A stretch of DNA of 64,000 nucleotides from Paraglaciecola arctica BSs20135 (GCF_000314995.1 NZ_BAEO01000055.1:186001-250000); one strand, 5' to 3'; shown: positions 17,742-28,195, numbered from the stretch's first letter. Translations and numbers: made by a program. The notes: generated from the sequence alone by a model not told the origin.

Positions 17742-17923
17742 AAAACAGTTATGGGTTTCTATAAATATTGAAGGGTATACGCCTCAATATTATTTGCATC
17801 TTGCCGCCCATTGGTGTGTATATCATTGATAGTAAAGGAAAAATAAAAACTTTGGAAATGGTGCCCCGCTTTATCCCTCCTTCAATAATGCAAATCTGGC
17901 AATAAAATACCTATCACATTAGA

Positions 17924-19150
17924 CTATCTACCCCATAACGATGATAACGGTGCTGCGCAAATGTTTTCACCGAGTGGCATAGTTTCGGTACCGTCATATA
18001 ACACCAGGCCTGTTTTAAAACGATTACCAGCGAGCTCTGCCAACTTTTTTAATCCTTTTAAGTCTTTCTCGGTAACAGTAGCAGACGCTTTGACTTCAAC
18101 CCCAACAATATCTCCTATCGTATTTTCAATTACAAAATCTACTTCAACTTTATCGGCATCTCGGTAATACATAATGCGATAATTACCGTCAGAATTTGTA
18201 GTATGTTTGAGAAGTTCGCCATAAACGAATGTTTCAAGTACATTGCCGAATCGAGTTTTATCTAGTTGAATTTCATCTGTTGTTAAATCAAGCAGTGTGC
18301 TCAACAAACCTGAATCAATAAATTGTAGCTTTGGGGTTTTGACGACACGATTGAGCCGATTACGAGACCAAACGTCTATTCGTTTTAGTAAATACATTTG
18401 TTCAAAAATGCCGATATATTTGGATGTTGTCTTACCATCAAGGCCGACTCGACCGCCAAGTTTACTATAATTACACATTTGACCCACAGTCTGGCACAGT
18501 GCACTTAGAAAACGAGGTAATTGATCAAGTTTATCAATATTTGCAATATCTCTAACATCCCGCTGAATAATAGCGTCAATGTACTGTTGTGACCATTTGG
18601 CTCGTCTGCGACTTGTTTCTCGTGCCACCGATTCTGGATAACCACCTTTCAGAACACGATCAATAAGTCCAGCACCAACTGATAGCTGCGCAGCCTCAAG
18701 AATGCGCCCTTTAAACGCGTTATCGATCCAATTAGCAGTTTGTAGCTCTATTTCGCTTTGAGACAGAGGTAATAAAGATAAAGTTTCCATTCGTCCGGCC
18801 AACGAATCGGCAACCTTTGGCATTGTCATTAAGTTTGCTGATCCGGTAAGCAAGAATCGCCCTGGACGCCTATCTTCATCTACACTCTTTTTAATCGCTA
18901 ATAGTAATTCTGGAGCGCGTTGAATTTCATCAATAACAACCTTGTCTATGTCTCTTATCATGCCAACTGGATCGTTTTTAGCGGAAAGAAGTGTTAACTG
19001 ATCATCTAATGTCATGTACTTTATTCCCTGCTCAACCGATATTTGCTTAACTAGGGTTGTTTTGCCAGCTTGACGTGGTCCCGCGAGTAAAGTGACGGGT
19101 GTATCTTGTTGTGCTTCGAGTAGACGAGGCTTGATGAGTCGAGAATACAT
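17924..19150 (-). CDS. AAA ATPase with DUF4143 domain
   Basis: From the ATG at 19150 the product has 408 residues; a GTG five codons upstream (19165) is an alternative. The N-terminal AAA_14 domain has a Walker A, GPRQAGKTTLV, and a Walker B, KVVIDEIQRAPELL, then LTGSANLM as sensor region. The C-terminal DUF4143 half contains YRDADKVEVDFVIEN...GVEVKASATV, a PD-(D/E)XK-like D..E.K pattern. Members are widespread single genes in accessory regions and their function is unclear. A relic of a related gene's C-terminus lies at 13600-13716, so copies of this family have turned over nearby. Confidence 0.88.
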   Translation of the reverse strand: MYSRLIKPRLLEAQQDTPVTLLAGPRQAGKTTLVKQISVEQGIKYMTLDDQLTLLSAKNDPVGMIRDIDKVVIDEIQRAPELLLAIKKSVDEDRRPGRFLLTGSANLMTMPKVADSLAGRMETLSLLPLSQSEIELQTANWIDNAFKGRILEAAQLSVGAGLIDRVLKGGYPESVARETSRRRAKWSQQYIDAIIQRDVRDIANIDKLDQLPRFLSALCQTVGQMCNYSKLGGRVGLDGKTTSKYIGIFEQMYLLKRIDVWSRNRLNRVVKTPKLQFIDSGLLSTLLDLTTDEIQLDKTRFGNVLETFVYGELLKHTTNSDGNYRIMYYRDADKVEVDFVIENTIGDIVGVEVKASATVTEKDLKGLKKLAELAGNRFKTGLVLYDGTETMPLGENICAAPLSSLWGR

Positions 19151-19334
19151 ATTTATTTTATCCACAATAATATTTCGCGATAATTTGGGATTATACTAAC
19201 GTAAATTACGGAATGTAACTACTCGAATTTCGGAATCTAGGCTATTGAATTCTGGCGAGACTAAGCTAGTTAACCGCAGTGATGAATCTTAAAAAAAAAA
19301 GCATATAAGATTTTGACTTACTTTAATCCATTAA

Positions 19335-19368
19335 AAAAGCCCGCAGACCATAAAATCTGCGGGCTTTT
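19335..19368 (-). terminator. Rho-independent terminator after groEL
   Basis: Arms AAAAGCCCGCAGA and TCTGCGGGCTTTT enclose eight bases, 43 bp beyond the groEL stop. On the minus strand the stem is followed by a T-rich run. Confidence 0.85.
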
Positions 19369-19410
19369 CTGTTTTCAGCTTATGAGGCTAAGCTACATAG
19401 TCAAATTCGA

Positions 19411-21087
<1,677 letters not shown>

Positions 21088-21101
21088 TTAATAGGTTGGG
21101 T

Positions 21102-21392
21102 TTATTCGACTACTGCTAAGATGTCACTTTCACTAAGGATAAGTACTTCTTCGCCGTCTAACTTTTCAGTTTTAACCCCATAACCATCGTTGAATATTAC
21201 GATGTCACCAATTTTCACGTCGACTGCTTTCACGTCGCCGTTGTCTAATACACGGCCATTACCTACAGCGATTACTTCGCCGCGAGTCGATTTTTCTGCT
21301 GCAGAGCCTGTTAATACAATGCCACCTGCAGATTTACTTTCTTGTTCGTGACGCTTAACGATAACGCGATCGTTTAAAGGACGAATTGCCAT
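21102..21392 (-). CDS. groES: Co-chaperonin GroES
   Basis: From the ATG at 21392 (AGGAG upstream) the product has 96 residues, [14 protein letters not shown]...[18 protein letters not shown], with the mobile loop and the C-terminal [12 protein letters not shown]. It caps the GroEL ring. An in-frame start eight codons upstream would place the ribosome site inside the gene, so 21392 is chosen. Confidence 0.98.
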   Translation of the reverse strand: MAIRPLNDRVIVKRHEQESKSAGGIVLTGSAAEKSTRGEVIAVGNGRVLDNGDVKAVDVKIGDIVIFNDGYGVKTEKLDGEEVLILSESDILAVVE

Positions 21393-21433
21393 TTTCAAAT
21401 CTCCTGAAAATTCCAATGTTAATGATGCTATGT

Positions 21434-21482
21434 GCCTTTTTCATAAAGGCGGTGATTAAGCAGAAGACGCATCGTCTGCTTA
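21434..21482 (-). promoter_or_regulatory. Two hairpins in the groES leader
   Basis: GCCTTT/AAAGGC with loop TTCAT spans 21434-21450. An imperfect dyad with arms TAAGCAGA/TCTGCTTA spans 21457-21482. Both fall between the sigma32-like promoter and the groES ribosome site, so they would be in the 5' untranslated RNA. Their role is unknown; this is not a CIRCE element. Confidence 0.5.
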
Positions 21483-21517
21483 GAATTCTTTTCTAATAGA
21501 ACTTTGTTCTGCGTCAA

Positions 21518-21546
21518 TAGATGGGGCTAGCAGGAGTGAACACAAG
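21518..21546 (-). promoter_or_regulatory. Sigma32-type heat-shock promoter of groESL
   Basis: On the minus strand CTTGTGT (21540-21546) is followed after 13 bp by CCCCATCTA (21518-21526). This matches the heat-shock consensus CTTGAAA-N13-15-CCCCATNTA well, and is about 125 bp upstream of groES. Confidence 0.8.
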
Positions 21547-21709
21547 TCTTTTTTTACAAAAAAGTGAAATAAATACGATGTTTTCCAGCATAAATTTAAC
21601 ATAGGATAAGGGAATTACATTTTATAAAACTTTAGACACGAGATCTTTTGCTGGTGTCGCAGAGTACATATTCGAACTGCAGTAATAATTGTTCAATAAA
21701 GGATCTGTT

Positions 21710-22597
21710 TTGGTAGCAATAAATAGTCGGTTTTATCCCGTAAAATTTTTGGCAATAATATTGATAGTTGCCTCGAGTGCTAACATTAAGGCACAAGAGG
21801 AAATTTCCTTAGAAGATGATTTGCGACCCGTGTGGGAAGCTGGCATATTTGCTGCCGCTTTTAATTCGCCAGAATACCCCGCTGCCGATCAAAGTCAGAC
21901 CAACGTTATTCCCAGCCCATACTTTATTTACCGCGGTAAAACGCTACGTATTGGTGAAGGCTCAATTGCTAGAGCTGTGGCAATTGACAAAAGTTGGTAT
22001 GAGTTGGACTTATCTTTGTCTGGTTCCTTTGGTGCGAACTCTGACGATAATATCGCGCGAGAAGGTATGCCTGATTTAGATTTTATTTTTGAGTTAGGTC
22101 CACAATTAAAAATGCGTTTAGCAAAAATTGAATTTGCCGAGCATGGTAAAGGTGAATTGTTTTTAAACCTGCAAACTCGCTCGGTGTTTTCAACTGACTT
22201 TTCTGGAATGGATCATAGGGGATATGTTTTTCAACCAGAGTTTAAGTATTTACAGCGCGGTTGGTTAAGTGAAAAAACAGCCTTATCTATCAGTTTATCG
22301 CCAACTTGGGCGACCGAAAAATTGCATGACTATTTCTATCAAGTGGATCAAGATTTTGTCACTGAACAACGCCAATTGTTTGATGCAAAAGGTGGATATT
22401 TTGGAACGCGTTTGTTGCTGAGTGTGTCCTTTAATGCTACTCAAGACATTAGAGTGTTTCTCGGCAGCAGCGCATCTATGCATGGAGGGGCTGCAAATGA
22501 AAATAGTCCTTTGTTTTTGGAACAAAACACCTTCTCATTTAGTGCAGGTATGGTCTGGCGATTGTGGGAGAGTGACGAAAGGGTGGCTGGGCGCTAG
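21710..22597 (+). CDS. MipA/OmpV-family outer-membrane protein
   Basis: The 295-residue product has a signal peptide ending IKAQ. A beta-barrel follows with motifs WEAGIFAAAFNSPEYPAADQSQ, PSPYFIYRGKTLRIGEG and SGMDHRGYVFQPEFKYLQ, typical of MipA/OmpV scaffolding-type proteins. The family has been linked to murein-enzyme complexes and to antibiotic or metal-responsive porin functions, so the role here is uncertain. There is no ATG near the start. TTG at 21710, seven bases after AAAGGA, is the best start; a TTG at 21689 is less likely. It appears monocistronic. Confidence 0.85.
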   Translation: MVAINSRFYPVKFLAIILIVASSANIKAQEEISLEDDLRPVWEAGIFAAAFNSPEYPAADQSQTNVIPSPYFIYRGKTLRIGEGSIARAVAIDKSWYELDLSLSGSFGANSDDNIAREGMPDLDFIFELGPQLKMRLAKIEFAEHGKGELFLNLQTRSVFSTDFSGMDHRGYVFQPEFKYLQRGWLSEKTALSISLSPTWATEKLHDYFYQVDQDFVTEQRQLFDAKGGYFGTRLLLSVSFNATQDIRVFLGSSASMHGGAANENSPLFLEQNTFSFSAGMVWRLWESDERVAGR

Positions 22598-22740
22598 CTG
22601 TGGCGATAATTTATTTAATGGCATTGGTATAAACCAGCGGCGCAGCCAACTAAGTGTTTAGAGGCTTTGCCAATAATTTACCAGAGTGTCATTTTCATCC
22701 GTTTTTTATCCGTTATTGATCTCTTATTTACACTGCTATT

Positions 22741-23538
22741 TTACAGTATTACAAAATCACTAATAGTGTAATTGGCGGCGTCACATTCTTCACGTCCAGC
22801 ATTGATGTAATATTGTTCAGGTATTCCCGTATTACTAAATTTAGGTAACTTATTTTGTTCATTGACGTTTAAGCCTGCTTCGATGGGAGTGAGTTGTAAC
22901 TGTAGTTTAAGTTCGCTATACAGTTCGTCAATTGTCATGTACTGACTGATGTTGCTTAGAAAGGTGTCGTTGTTTATGTCGTACACTGTATTGATCGCAT
23001 CATTGTTGACGGTAATGGTAACTATTGGCGTAGGGACAAAGGTTGGGCAGTCGCTATAACTCATATTAAACTGAAACTGATAATTTGCTGTTTTGTTCGC
23101 TTGCCAAATGCTGTGTTGCTCATCTAATTGGTTTATTAAAGCGTATTTTTTTGAGTCTGAAATGACCTTATACTCACATTTCGCATCAAACTGTGCATCT
23201 GGAAGAGTAGATAATCGTGAAAACCCTAGAGATTCTGCGGTACCTAAATCTTTATCGTGTATGGTGAATATATTTATAGAGCCTGTCTGGGAGCCGCATG
23301 ATTCTGTGTAAGACATGCCATCATCACCTTTTTGTGAGCAGTGTAATTCGATATCTTCATCGATAAGCAACTTGCCGTGAGTTTTAACCGAGACAGCCCC
23401 AGTATCCTCGCAACTAATGGCTTGGTCGTCTTGATATACACGAACATGCTGTTCGCCTTCAAAATCAAATATATTTTCGTTACAGGCTGTTAAACTCAAA
23501 CAAAGTAGTCCAATAGTTATTCTTGAATTCTTAGGCAT
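22741..23538 (-). CDS. Lipoprotein with a DUF6174-like C-terminal domain
   Basis: The 265-residue protein begins with a lipoprotein signal (LLCLSLTAC, lipobox LTAC, Cys19). The N-terminal half is unrecognised and has several cysteines (ISCEDTG, LHCSQKG, ESCGSQ, AKCEYK). The C-terminal half, WQANKTANYQFQFNMSYSDCP...VTITVNNDAINTVYDI, resembles DUF6174, a small domain of unknown function in secreted proteins. The paired cysteines suggest disulfides in the periplasm or at the surface. It is convergent with the MipA-like gene and has no obvious operon partner. Confidence 0.7.
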   Translation of the reverse strand: MPKNSRITIGLLCLSLTACNENIFDFEGEQHVRVYQDDQAISCEDTGAVSVKTHGKLLIDEDIELHCSQKGDDGMSYTESCGSQTGSINIFTIHDKDLGTAESLGFSRLSTLPDAQFDAKCEYKVISDSKKYALINQLDEQHSIWQANKTANYQFQFNMSYSDCPTFVPTPIVTITVNNDAINTVYDINNDTFLSNISQYMTIDELYSELKLQLQLTPIEAGLNVNEQNKLPKFSNTGIPEQYYINAGREECDAANYTISDFVIL

Positions 23539-23812
23539 TACATTTCCTTTTTTAGTATAAATTTACGATCCAGATTGTAATCACCCAAGACAAGTCTTTC
23601 TGCTGATAATTGATACTGAATGTAAGGAAATGCAATTCACTTCAATAACTTATTTTTAAGCGTTCTAATGCTTCACTCGTAAATCTGTAACTAGGCATAG
23701 GCAATGATTTATATGTGACTACTTTATTTAATGTGTCGCAAATTTTTGTTATACCTGTGTTTTTGTAAGTTGCGGTTAGCAATGTTGTATTTTCATTTAT
23801 AGGGTAGAAGGT

Positions 23813-24412
23813 TTGTTAGAGTTTAAGGAAGTAAGTCAGTCTTACCAAAATCGCTGTCTTTTTAGTGAATTTTCTTTGGTGATCGATGAGCCAAGAGTGT
23901 TGATTAGTGGCCCTAACGGCAGTGGAAAAACAACCTTATTATTAATGGCCGCAGGATTAGTTCAACCTGATAGTGGAGAGGTCAGTTTTAACCAGCAATC
24001 GGTGCTTGGTGCCGATAGCAAAAAAAGTATTGGTATCAGTGCCAGTAAGGTGAGTTTACCTGGTTTTTTTACTGTTCAAGAGTTGTTAGATTTTCACTCA
24101 AGACAATTCAATTGCGAGGTCAGCGAAAAATGGCTGGGACAATTTTCGTTGCAAGATTACCTCAATACTAAAGTCACAGACTTATCATTAGGCAATTATA
24201 AAAAATTAAGTTTAATGACAGCTATTATTCACCAACCGGATTTATTACTGCTTGATGAGCCAGCTAATGGCTTAGATGAAAAAGCGCGTCTGGCACTTAA
24301 TTTATTGCTTAGTGAATATCCAGGGCAAGTGGTGATAGCCAGTCATGAAGCTTTAGCTGCAGACCATAATCAGGTTCGACATATTCAATTACAACGTAAT
24401 ACGAGTACTTAA
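23813..24412 (+). CDS. ABC transporter ATP-binding protein
   Basis: The 199-residue protein has the nucleotide-binding-domain order: Walker A GPNGSGKTTLL, a degenerate signature LSLGNYKK in place of LSGGQ, Walker B LLLLDEPANGLDE and a switch histidine in IASHE. It starts at TTG 23813, since no ATG or GTG lies nearby and the first residues MLEFKEVSQSYQNR are where family members begin. The next gene follows after 2 bp and encodes the membrane partner. The short length fits small exporter-type systems; the substrate is unknown. Confidence 0.85.
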   Translation: MLEFKEVSQSYQNRCLFSEFSLVIDEPRVLISGPNGSGKTTLLLMAAGLVQPDSGEVSFNQQSVLGADSKKSIGISASKVSLPGFFTVQELLDFHSRQFNCEVSEKWLGQFSLQDYLNTKVTDLSLGNYKKLSLMTAIIHQPDLLLLDEPANGLDEKARLALNLLLSEYPGQVVIASHEALAADHNQVRHIQLQRNTST

Positions 24413-24414
24413 TT

Positions 24415-25539
24415 GTGAATTATTGGCAATTTCGACTGCGTGTGTATCGTGAATATTTAAAGCAATGGTTAGACAGTATTAAACAGATGAGTCTAGCTAT
24501 TGTGGCTTTATTTCCCTTGGCTCTATCTGCGTTGGTTCTTTTTCCCTTTTTAGCGTGGGGCGTTCTGGCTGAGTCTGCCACCAATAATGAGGTATGGATA
24601 TATACCTTATGGGGCTATTTGTTGTTTGTTTATAGTTGGATGATATTACAAAGGGATGGGATCCTCGGCGTGGAACATCAACTGTATATAAATAGCTTGC
24701 CTGTCAGTCGTTCCACCAAAGACTGGTGTGAATTAGGCTTGAGTCTCTACGGGGCGAATCTATTTATTTTAGGCCCACTTGTTATATTTCTTGTGTTGTT
24801 CAAACATGGGGCAGAGCAAGTATTACACTTACCTTTTAGCTATGTTATTGAAAAACTAGCCCCAGCCGCGGGCTTACTCACCTTGTGTACTTATTACTGC
24901 ATAGCTGCAGTAAAAGTAAGAAGACTTCCTTTCTTAAGTTTATTAATACTGCCGCTATTGATTACACCTTGGGCACAAGAGTTAAGCAAAATTCAATGTT
25001 TAGTACTGTGGTGCCTAGCTATTTTGACAGAGCGCATTATCCCTATGCCAATGTTTGGGATAGGCACGTGGCTTAAAGGCAGTTACCGTTTATTCTTTCA
25101 AGGGGATATGGCATATCCTAGGGCAGAAGGATTAAGGTTAGTTGCCTTGCTTTTAATGCTGATCATGTTGCGCGCCATGTTTAATGGTGTGCCTATTGAC
25201 GTTAAATCTAATGTGGCCAGTTTTTTAAGTTTTACAAGTGCGTTACTTATGGCCAGTAGCTTATTCGATACACAAGCCTTATGCCGTCAGTATCAATATT
25301 ATTTAACGAGTTTGCCGGTATCAAAATTTAGGCTGCAAATTATATCCATTAGTTATGTGATGATGAAAGCTTTGTTAGGGCTAAGCTTAATTGCTTATTT
25401 AGACATATTTGAAGCACAACACTGGGCCTTATGGAGCCTTTTTTACGTGACCAGCTTATTGGGGATTTTGTACCTTCCAAAATGGTTTTTTAGTTTGCCT
25501 ATTATTGCCGCTGTGCTGGTGTTTGTGATTGGAAGTTAG
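24415..25539 (+). CDS. Integral membrane protein, probable ABC exporter permease
   Basis: The 374-residue product has about ten hydrophobic helices and begins at a GTG two bases after the ATPase stop, which implies translational coupling. Two internally similar segments, LYINSLPVSRSTKDW (residues about 92-106) and YYLTSLPVSKFRLQI (about 297-311), each follow a helix and suggest a duplicated half-permease. I do not recognise the family by name; the tight linkage to the ATP-binding gene is the main evidence that it is the transmembrane partner. Confidence 0.75.
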   Translation: MNYWQFRLRVYREYLKQWLDSIKQMSLAIVALFPLALSALVLFPFLAWGVLAESATNNEVWIYTLWGYLLFVYSWMILQRDGILGVEHQLYINSLPVSRSTKDWCELGLSLYGANLFILGPLVIFLVLFKHGAEQVLHLPFSYVIEKLAPAAGLLTLCTYYCIAAVKVRRLPFLSLLILPLLITPWAQELSKIQCLVLWCLAILTERIIPMPMFGIGTWLKGSYRLFFQGDMAYPRAEGLRLVALLLMLIMLRAMFNGVPIDVKSNVASFLSFTSALLMASSLFDTQALCRQYQYYLTSLPVSKFRLQIISISYVMMKALLGLSLIAYLDIFEAQHWALWSLFYVTSLLGILYLPKWFFSLPIIAAVLVFVIGS

Positions 25540-25566
25540 AAATTAATGGCGGCATTATGTTCGCGA

Positions 25567-26022
25567 TTAGATGGCAAGCTCAATCGACATGGCTAATTTT
25601 TTAATACCATGAGCTGGAGTCCATCTTTTAAATTCAACAAAGCCATGTTTTTTGTATAAATTGATTGCAGGGATATTCACAACCGCGGTTTCCACCATCG
25701 CTTTTGAAAAAACTATATTATTTAAAACATAGCTTATTAATTTGTTTGCAATACCCTTTCGAAAATAGCTTGGGTCGACAGTTAAACTATTAATTTCTAA
25801 GAGTTGATCTTCTATCGCAATCTCTATCACTGCAGCGAGACATTCATTTTCTCTAAAGCCATAAAACTGTGTTGTTGAGTTTTGTATATCTTTAGTACTT
25901 CGTAACAACGGAGGGAAATTATCCGTACCAATAAGTTGCGCTTCAATTTTATAAGAATTTTGAAAAACAGTAAAAATCTGTTCAGCAATGTTTTCATTTG
26001 AGTTATTAAGTTTAGTTATCAT
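25567..26022 (-). CDS. GNAT-family N-acetyltransferase
   Basis: The 151-residue protein shows the GNAT fold: beta strands around FYGFRENECLAAVIEI, the central LEINSLTVDPSYFRKGIANKLISYVL with the acetyl-CoA pyrophosphate loop (R-K-G-I-A), and the late strand VNIPAINLYKKHGFVEFKR. The substrate is not predictable. A repeat at 26041-26092 lies just upstream and marks the beginning of the toxin-antitoxin cluster. Confidence 0.85.
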   Translation of the reverse strand: MITKLNNSNENIAEQIFTVFQNSYKIEAQLIGTDNFPPLLRSTKDIQNSTTQFYGFRENECLAAVIEIAIEDQLLEINSLTVDPSYFRKGIANKLISYVLNNIVFSKAMVETAVVNIPAINLYKKHGFVEFKRWTPAHGIKKLAMSIELAI

Positions 26023-26040
26023 GTACGCCTCGCCTTTACC

Positions 26041-26092
26041 GACTAAGAGTTTTGGATGGCTTTGCCAAAATTAATATGTGTGTCCCGATAGT
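26041..26092 (+). repeat. 52-bp boundary repeat, copy 1
   Basis: CTAAGAGTTTTGGATGGC...TTGCCA is joined to AATTAATATGTGTGTCCCGATAG. The same two-part module occurs at 28579-28632, its right half at 27441-27468, and degenerate or split parts at 29321-29376. It lies downstream of the ParE toxin gene. Confidence 0.75.
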
Positions 26093-26112
26093 GTTTGCTT
26101 GTAATCTTTTTC

Positions 26113-26403
26113 TTAAAATTGTTGGCTGATATCCATATTTTTGTGAAGGACGCGAACAATGATGATGCCTTTTAAGGTTTCTGTGTAAAACAGGATATGA
26201 CTGGCATAGGGGAAACTATATAATTCCCTCGCTAATTCAGGCCTATTTTTGCCAATACTCGGTTGGTCTGCTAAACGATTTGATACTAGTTTTAATCCGT
26301 CTACATAAGTGCGGGCTTGAGGTTTTCCCCACTCAGCCACAGTGTATTTAACAATTTCAGTAAGATCGTTTAAAGCTTCAGGAGTAAAAGTGAAATTAGG
26401 CAT
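26113..26403 (-). CDS. ParE/RelE-family toxin
   Basis: The 96-residue protein has the ParE pattern: FTPEALNDLTEIVKYTVAEWG, YVDGLKLVSNRLADQPSIGKNRPEL, SFPYASHILFYTE and IIIVRVLHKNMD. Family members poison gyrase (ParE) or cleave mRNA (RelE); the RVLH..MD ending is typical of ParE. It overlaps the antitoxin gene by 8 bp and is downstream of it. It looks complete. Confidence 0.88.
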   Translation of the reverse strand: MPNFTFTPEALNDLTEIVKYTVAEWGKPQARTYVDGLKLVSNRLADQPSIGKNRPELARELYSFPYASHILFYTETLKGIIIVRVLHKNMDISQQF

Positions 26404-26659
26404 TGTCTATAGTGTTTAGTAGTTGATTTATCGCTTCTTCGCCATCAATAACTCGCCCTGCTTTTAAGCTATTTAAACCTTTTTCTATCTCCATTTTTAA
26501 AGCTTGCTGTTTTATAGCTTGCAGGTCTTGAAACTCTTTGGCAGACATCACTACCGCAACAGGTTTGTCGTGACGAGTGATCCATACAGGTGCTTGTTGC
26601 ACTTTTAGCACAACATCACTGAATGACTTTTTAGCATCAGTGGAATTGATTGAATCCAT
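26396..26659 (-). CDS. Phd/YefM-type antitoxin
   Basis: From the ATG at 26659 (purine-rich site upstream) the product has 87 residues. MDSINSTDAKKSFSDVVLKVQQAPVWITRHDKPVAVVMSA is the Phd/YefM DNA-binding fold, followed by a toxin-wrapping tail. It pairs with the overlapping ParE gene and should repress the operon through the palindrome at 26689-26718. Upstream in-frame starts cross that palindrome and are rejected. Confidence 0.88.
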   Translation of the reverse strand: MDSINSTDAKKSFSDVVLKVQQAPVWITRHDKPVAVVMSAKEFQDLQAIKQQALKMEIEKGLNSLKAGRVIDGEEAINQLLNTIDNA

Positions 26660-26688
26660 AGGTTGCTCTTCTCTGATTAAAGTGAGTG

Positions 26689-26718
26689 TTTTGTACATAA
26701 TAGTCATTATATACAAAA
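26689..26718. promoter_or_regulatory. Palindromic operator of the phd/parE operon
   Basis: TTTTGTA-C-ATAAT is followed by AGTC and by ATTAT-A-TACAAAA, a near-perfect 13-base dyad about 30 bp upstream of the antitoxin start. This is the expected position for antitoxin autorepression. Confidence 0.7.
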
Positions 26719-26886
26719 TGTACCAATTTTATGTAGAGGGTCATTATATGGAAATGCTGGGGTAGGTGGTTAGGAGAGAGTTTTAGTCGAATATTTTTCG
26801 ACATTTACAACATTTGTACAAAAATGACAGTTTGTTGCTATTAACATATATGATGAAGTACGTGGTTTTTTATACAGGAGAATGTT

Positions 26887-27129
26887 ATGCGTTTATCTAT
26901 CGACATTACCCCAGAACAACTTCAACATTTAAAAGCAGCGGCCGCACTACAAGGCCAATCCATCAAAAATTATGTGTTAGAGCGTGCCTTACCGAAGGGC
27001 AATGAACAAGAAGCACTGAAAAAATTAGAAACATTTCTAGGGCCGCGTGTGGACAAAGCCATAGCTGGTAAAATTTCGACTAGCTCCGTTGACTCTATAT
27101 TTGAAGAAGAATTAGCGAAAGCCAAGTAA
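26887..27129 (+). CDS. Ribbon-helix-helix antitoxin (ParD-like), partner of a broken toxin
   Basis: The 80-residue protein begins MRLSIDITPEQLQHLKAAAALQGQSIKNYVLERAL, a ribbon-helix-helix DNA-binding domain. An acidic C-terminal segment (SSVDSIFEEELAKAK) would bind the toxin. AGGAG precedes the ATG at six bases. The gene is intact, but the toxin gene 5 bp downstream carries a nonsense mutation. It could still act as a repressor or neutralise related toxins. Confidence 0.85.
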   Translation: MRLSIDITPEQLQHLKAAAALQGQSIKNYVLERALPKGNEQEALKKLETFLGPRVDKAIAGKISTSSVDSIFEEELAKAK

Positions 27130-27134
27130 CCATC

Positions 27135-27434
27135 ATGTGCCAATACAAGATTACGGAAGATGCAGAGCAAGACTTACGTGAGATCGCACGTTATACCCTC
27201 AGTAAATTTGGGATCAAATAATTAGAAATATACCGACAAGCGCTAAACATCACCTTTAATGCTATTGGTAAAATCGAGGTTGTTCAGCATCAATTTTCAA
27301 AGAACCGACCGGATATATTAGTCACTAAATGCCAACATCATTATGTTTTCTATATCGTTATTGGCGTGATTCATGAAGTGAGAGACATAGTGGTTTTACT
27401 TGCTTCTCGATTGACTGGCGAAGGTGAACGGTAG
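27135..27434 (+). pseudogene. ParE-type toxin inactivated by an in-frame stop codon
   Basis: The frame from ATG 27135 reads MCQYKITEDAEQDLREIARY...FGIK, stops at TAA 27219-27221 and continues in the same frame LEIYRQALNITFNAIGKIEV...FYIVIGVIHEVRDIVVLLASRL to 27434. This is a full-length ParE homologue of 100 codons with one nonsense change, most simply CAA to TAA. No frameshift is needed. Confidence 0.88.
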
Positions 27435-27440
27435 CTTGTT

Positions 27441-27468
27441 GCCAATAATTAACATGCGTGTCCTGCTA
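27441..27468 (+). repeat. Right half of the boundary repeat, copy 2
   Basis: GCCAATAATTAACATGCGTG plus TCCTG matches the right half of the repeat at 28601-28632. It starts 7 bp after the stop of the broken toxin gene. Confidence 0.65.
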
Positions 27469-27510
27469 ATTTTTTAAAATGGATGAATAACAGTTAATCA
27501 AAGTAATTAA

Positions 27511-27807
27511 TTATAAGCCTTCCAAAGCTTCACGAACGACATTGGGACGTTTAGATATAACTGTTAGGTAGGCCTTTGCAGCACCTTCAGGATTACGTTT
27601 TCCTGCTTCCCATTTTTTTAGGCTGTGTACCGACAAACCATAAGCTTCTGCAAAATCAACTTGCGATAGTCCTGTTTGTGCACGAATTGACTTAACATCA
27701 ATTATTGTATTGATAATTTTATTGGCTCGTCCTTTTTTAGGATCTCCGCGCAAAAATTCTAAGGCTTCGTTCGCCCCTGATAAGATATCATTTCCAGCTT
27801 TTGTCAT
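27511..27807 (-). CDS. Helix-turn-helix antitoxin (HigA/NadS-like)
   Basis: The 98-residue protein has a C-terminal XRE-type HTH: VKSIRAQTGLSQVDFAEAYGLSVHSLKKWEAGKRNP. It is encoded directly after its toxin (4-bp ATGA overlap), the higBA order. It should bind toxin and operator. Confidence 0.88.
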   Translation of the reverse strand: MTKAGNDILSGANEALEFLRGDPKKGRANKIINTIIDVKSIRAQTGLSQVDFAEAYGLSVHSLKKWEAGKRNPEGAAKAYLTVISKRPNVVREALEGL

Positions 27808-28136
27808 GGTTGCATCTCCTTCTTAATCGATTGCACAATTTTGTAAAGCGCATTTTTATCTGCATCACTGATATTTGTACGTTCATTTTTCCCAAAAACG
27901 GTAAATAGAAGAATAGGATTATTCTTAGTGTAGTAATAATAAATAACGCGAAATGAACCACTTTTACCTTGCCCTTCTCGTGCTATCCGAATCTTTCGAA
28001 CCCTACCAGTTTGAGCGATAATCACACCACTTTCTGGTGCCGCAGCAATAGCATCAATCAACTCTGCCCGTTCTTTTGATGTTATGAGCTTTTCGGCTTT
28101 GCGGATAAACTGTAATGTTTCAATAACCGTTATCAT
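27804..28136 (-). CDS. RelE/HigB-family toxin
   Basis: The 110-residue protein carries ELIDAIAAAPESGVIIAQTGRVRKIRIAREGQ, SGSFRVIYYYYTKNNPILLFTVFGKNERTNIS and a C-terminal helix, the RelE/HigB fold of ribosome-dependent mRNA interferases. The gene is intact and precedes its HTH antitoxin. It is of the same subfamily as the broken toxin at 28685-28991. Confidence 0.88.
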   Translation of the reverse strand: MITVIETLQFIRKAEKLITSKERAELIDAIAAAPESGVIIAQTGRVRKIRIAREGQGKSGSFRVIYYYYTKNNPILLFTVFGKNERTNISDADKNALYKIVQSIKKEMQP

Positions 28137-28195
28137 TTCCAGGTGGTACCCATTGGGCGCTTTGTGTGCAATGAAAAGTTTTCTATTGGCATTGC

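Noticed and set aside
21518-21546. CIRCE/HrcA operator at groESL
   Set aside because: No TTAGCACTC-N9-GAGTGCTAA is present; the sigma32-like promoter explains the region better.
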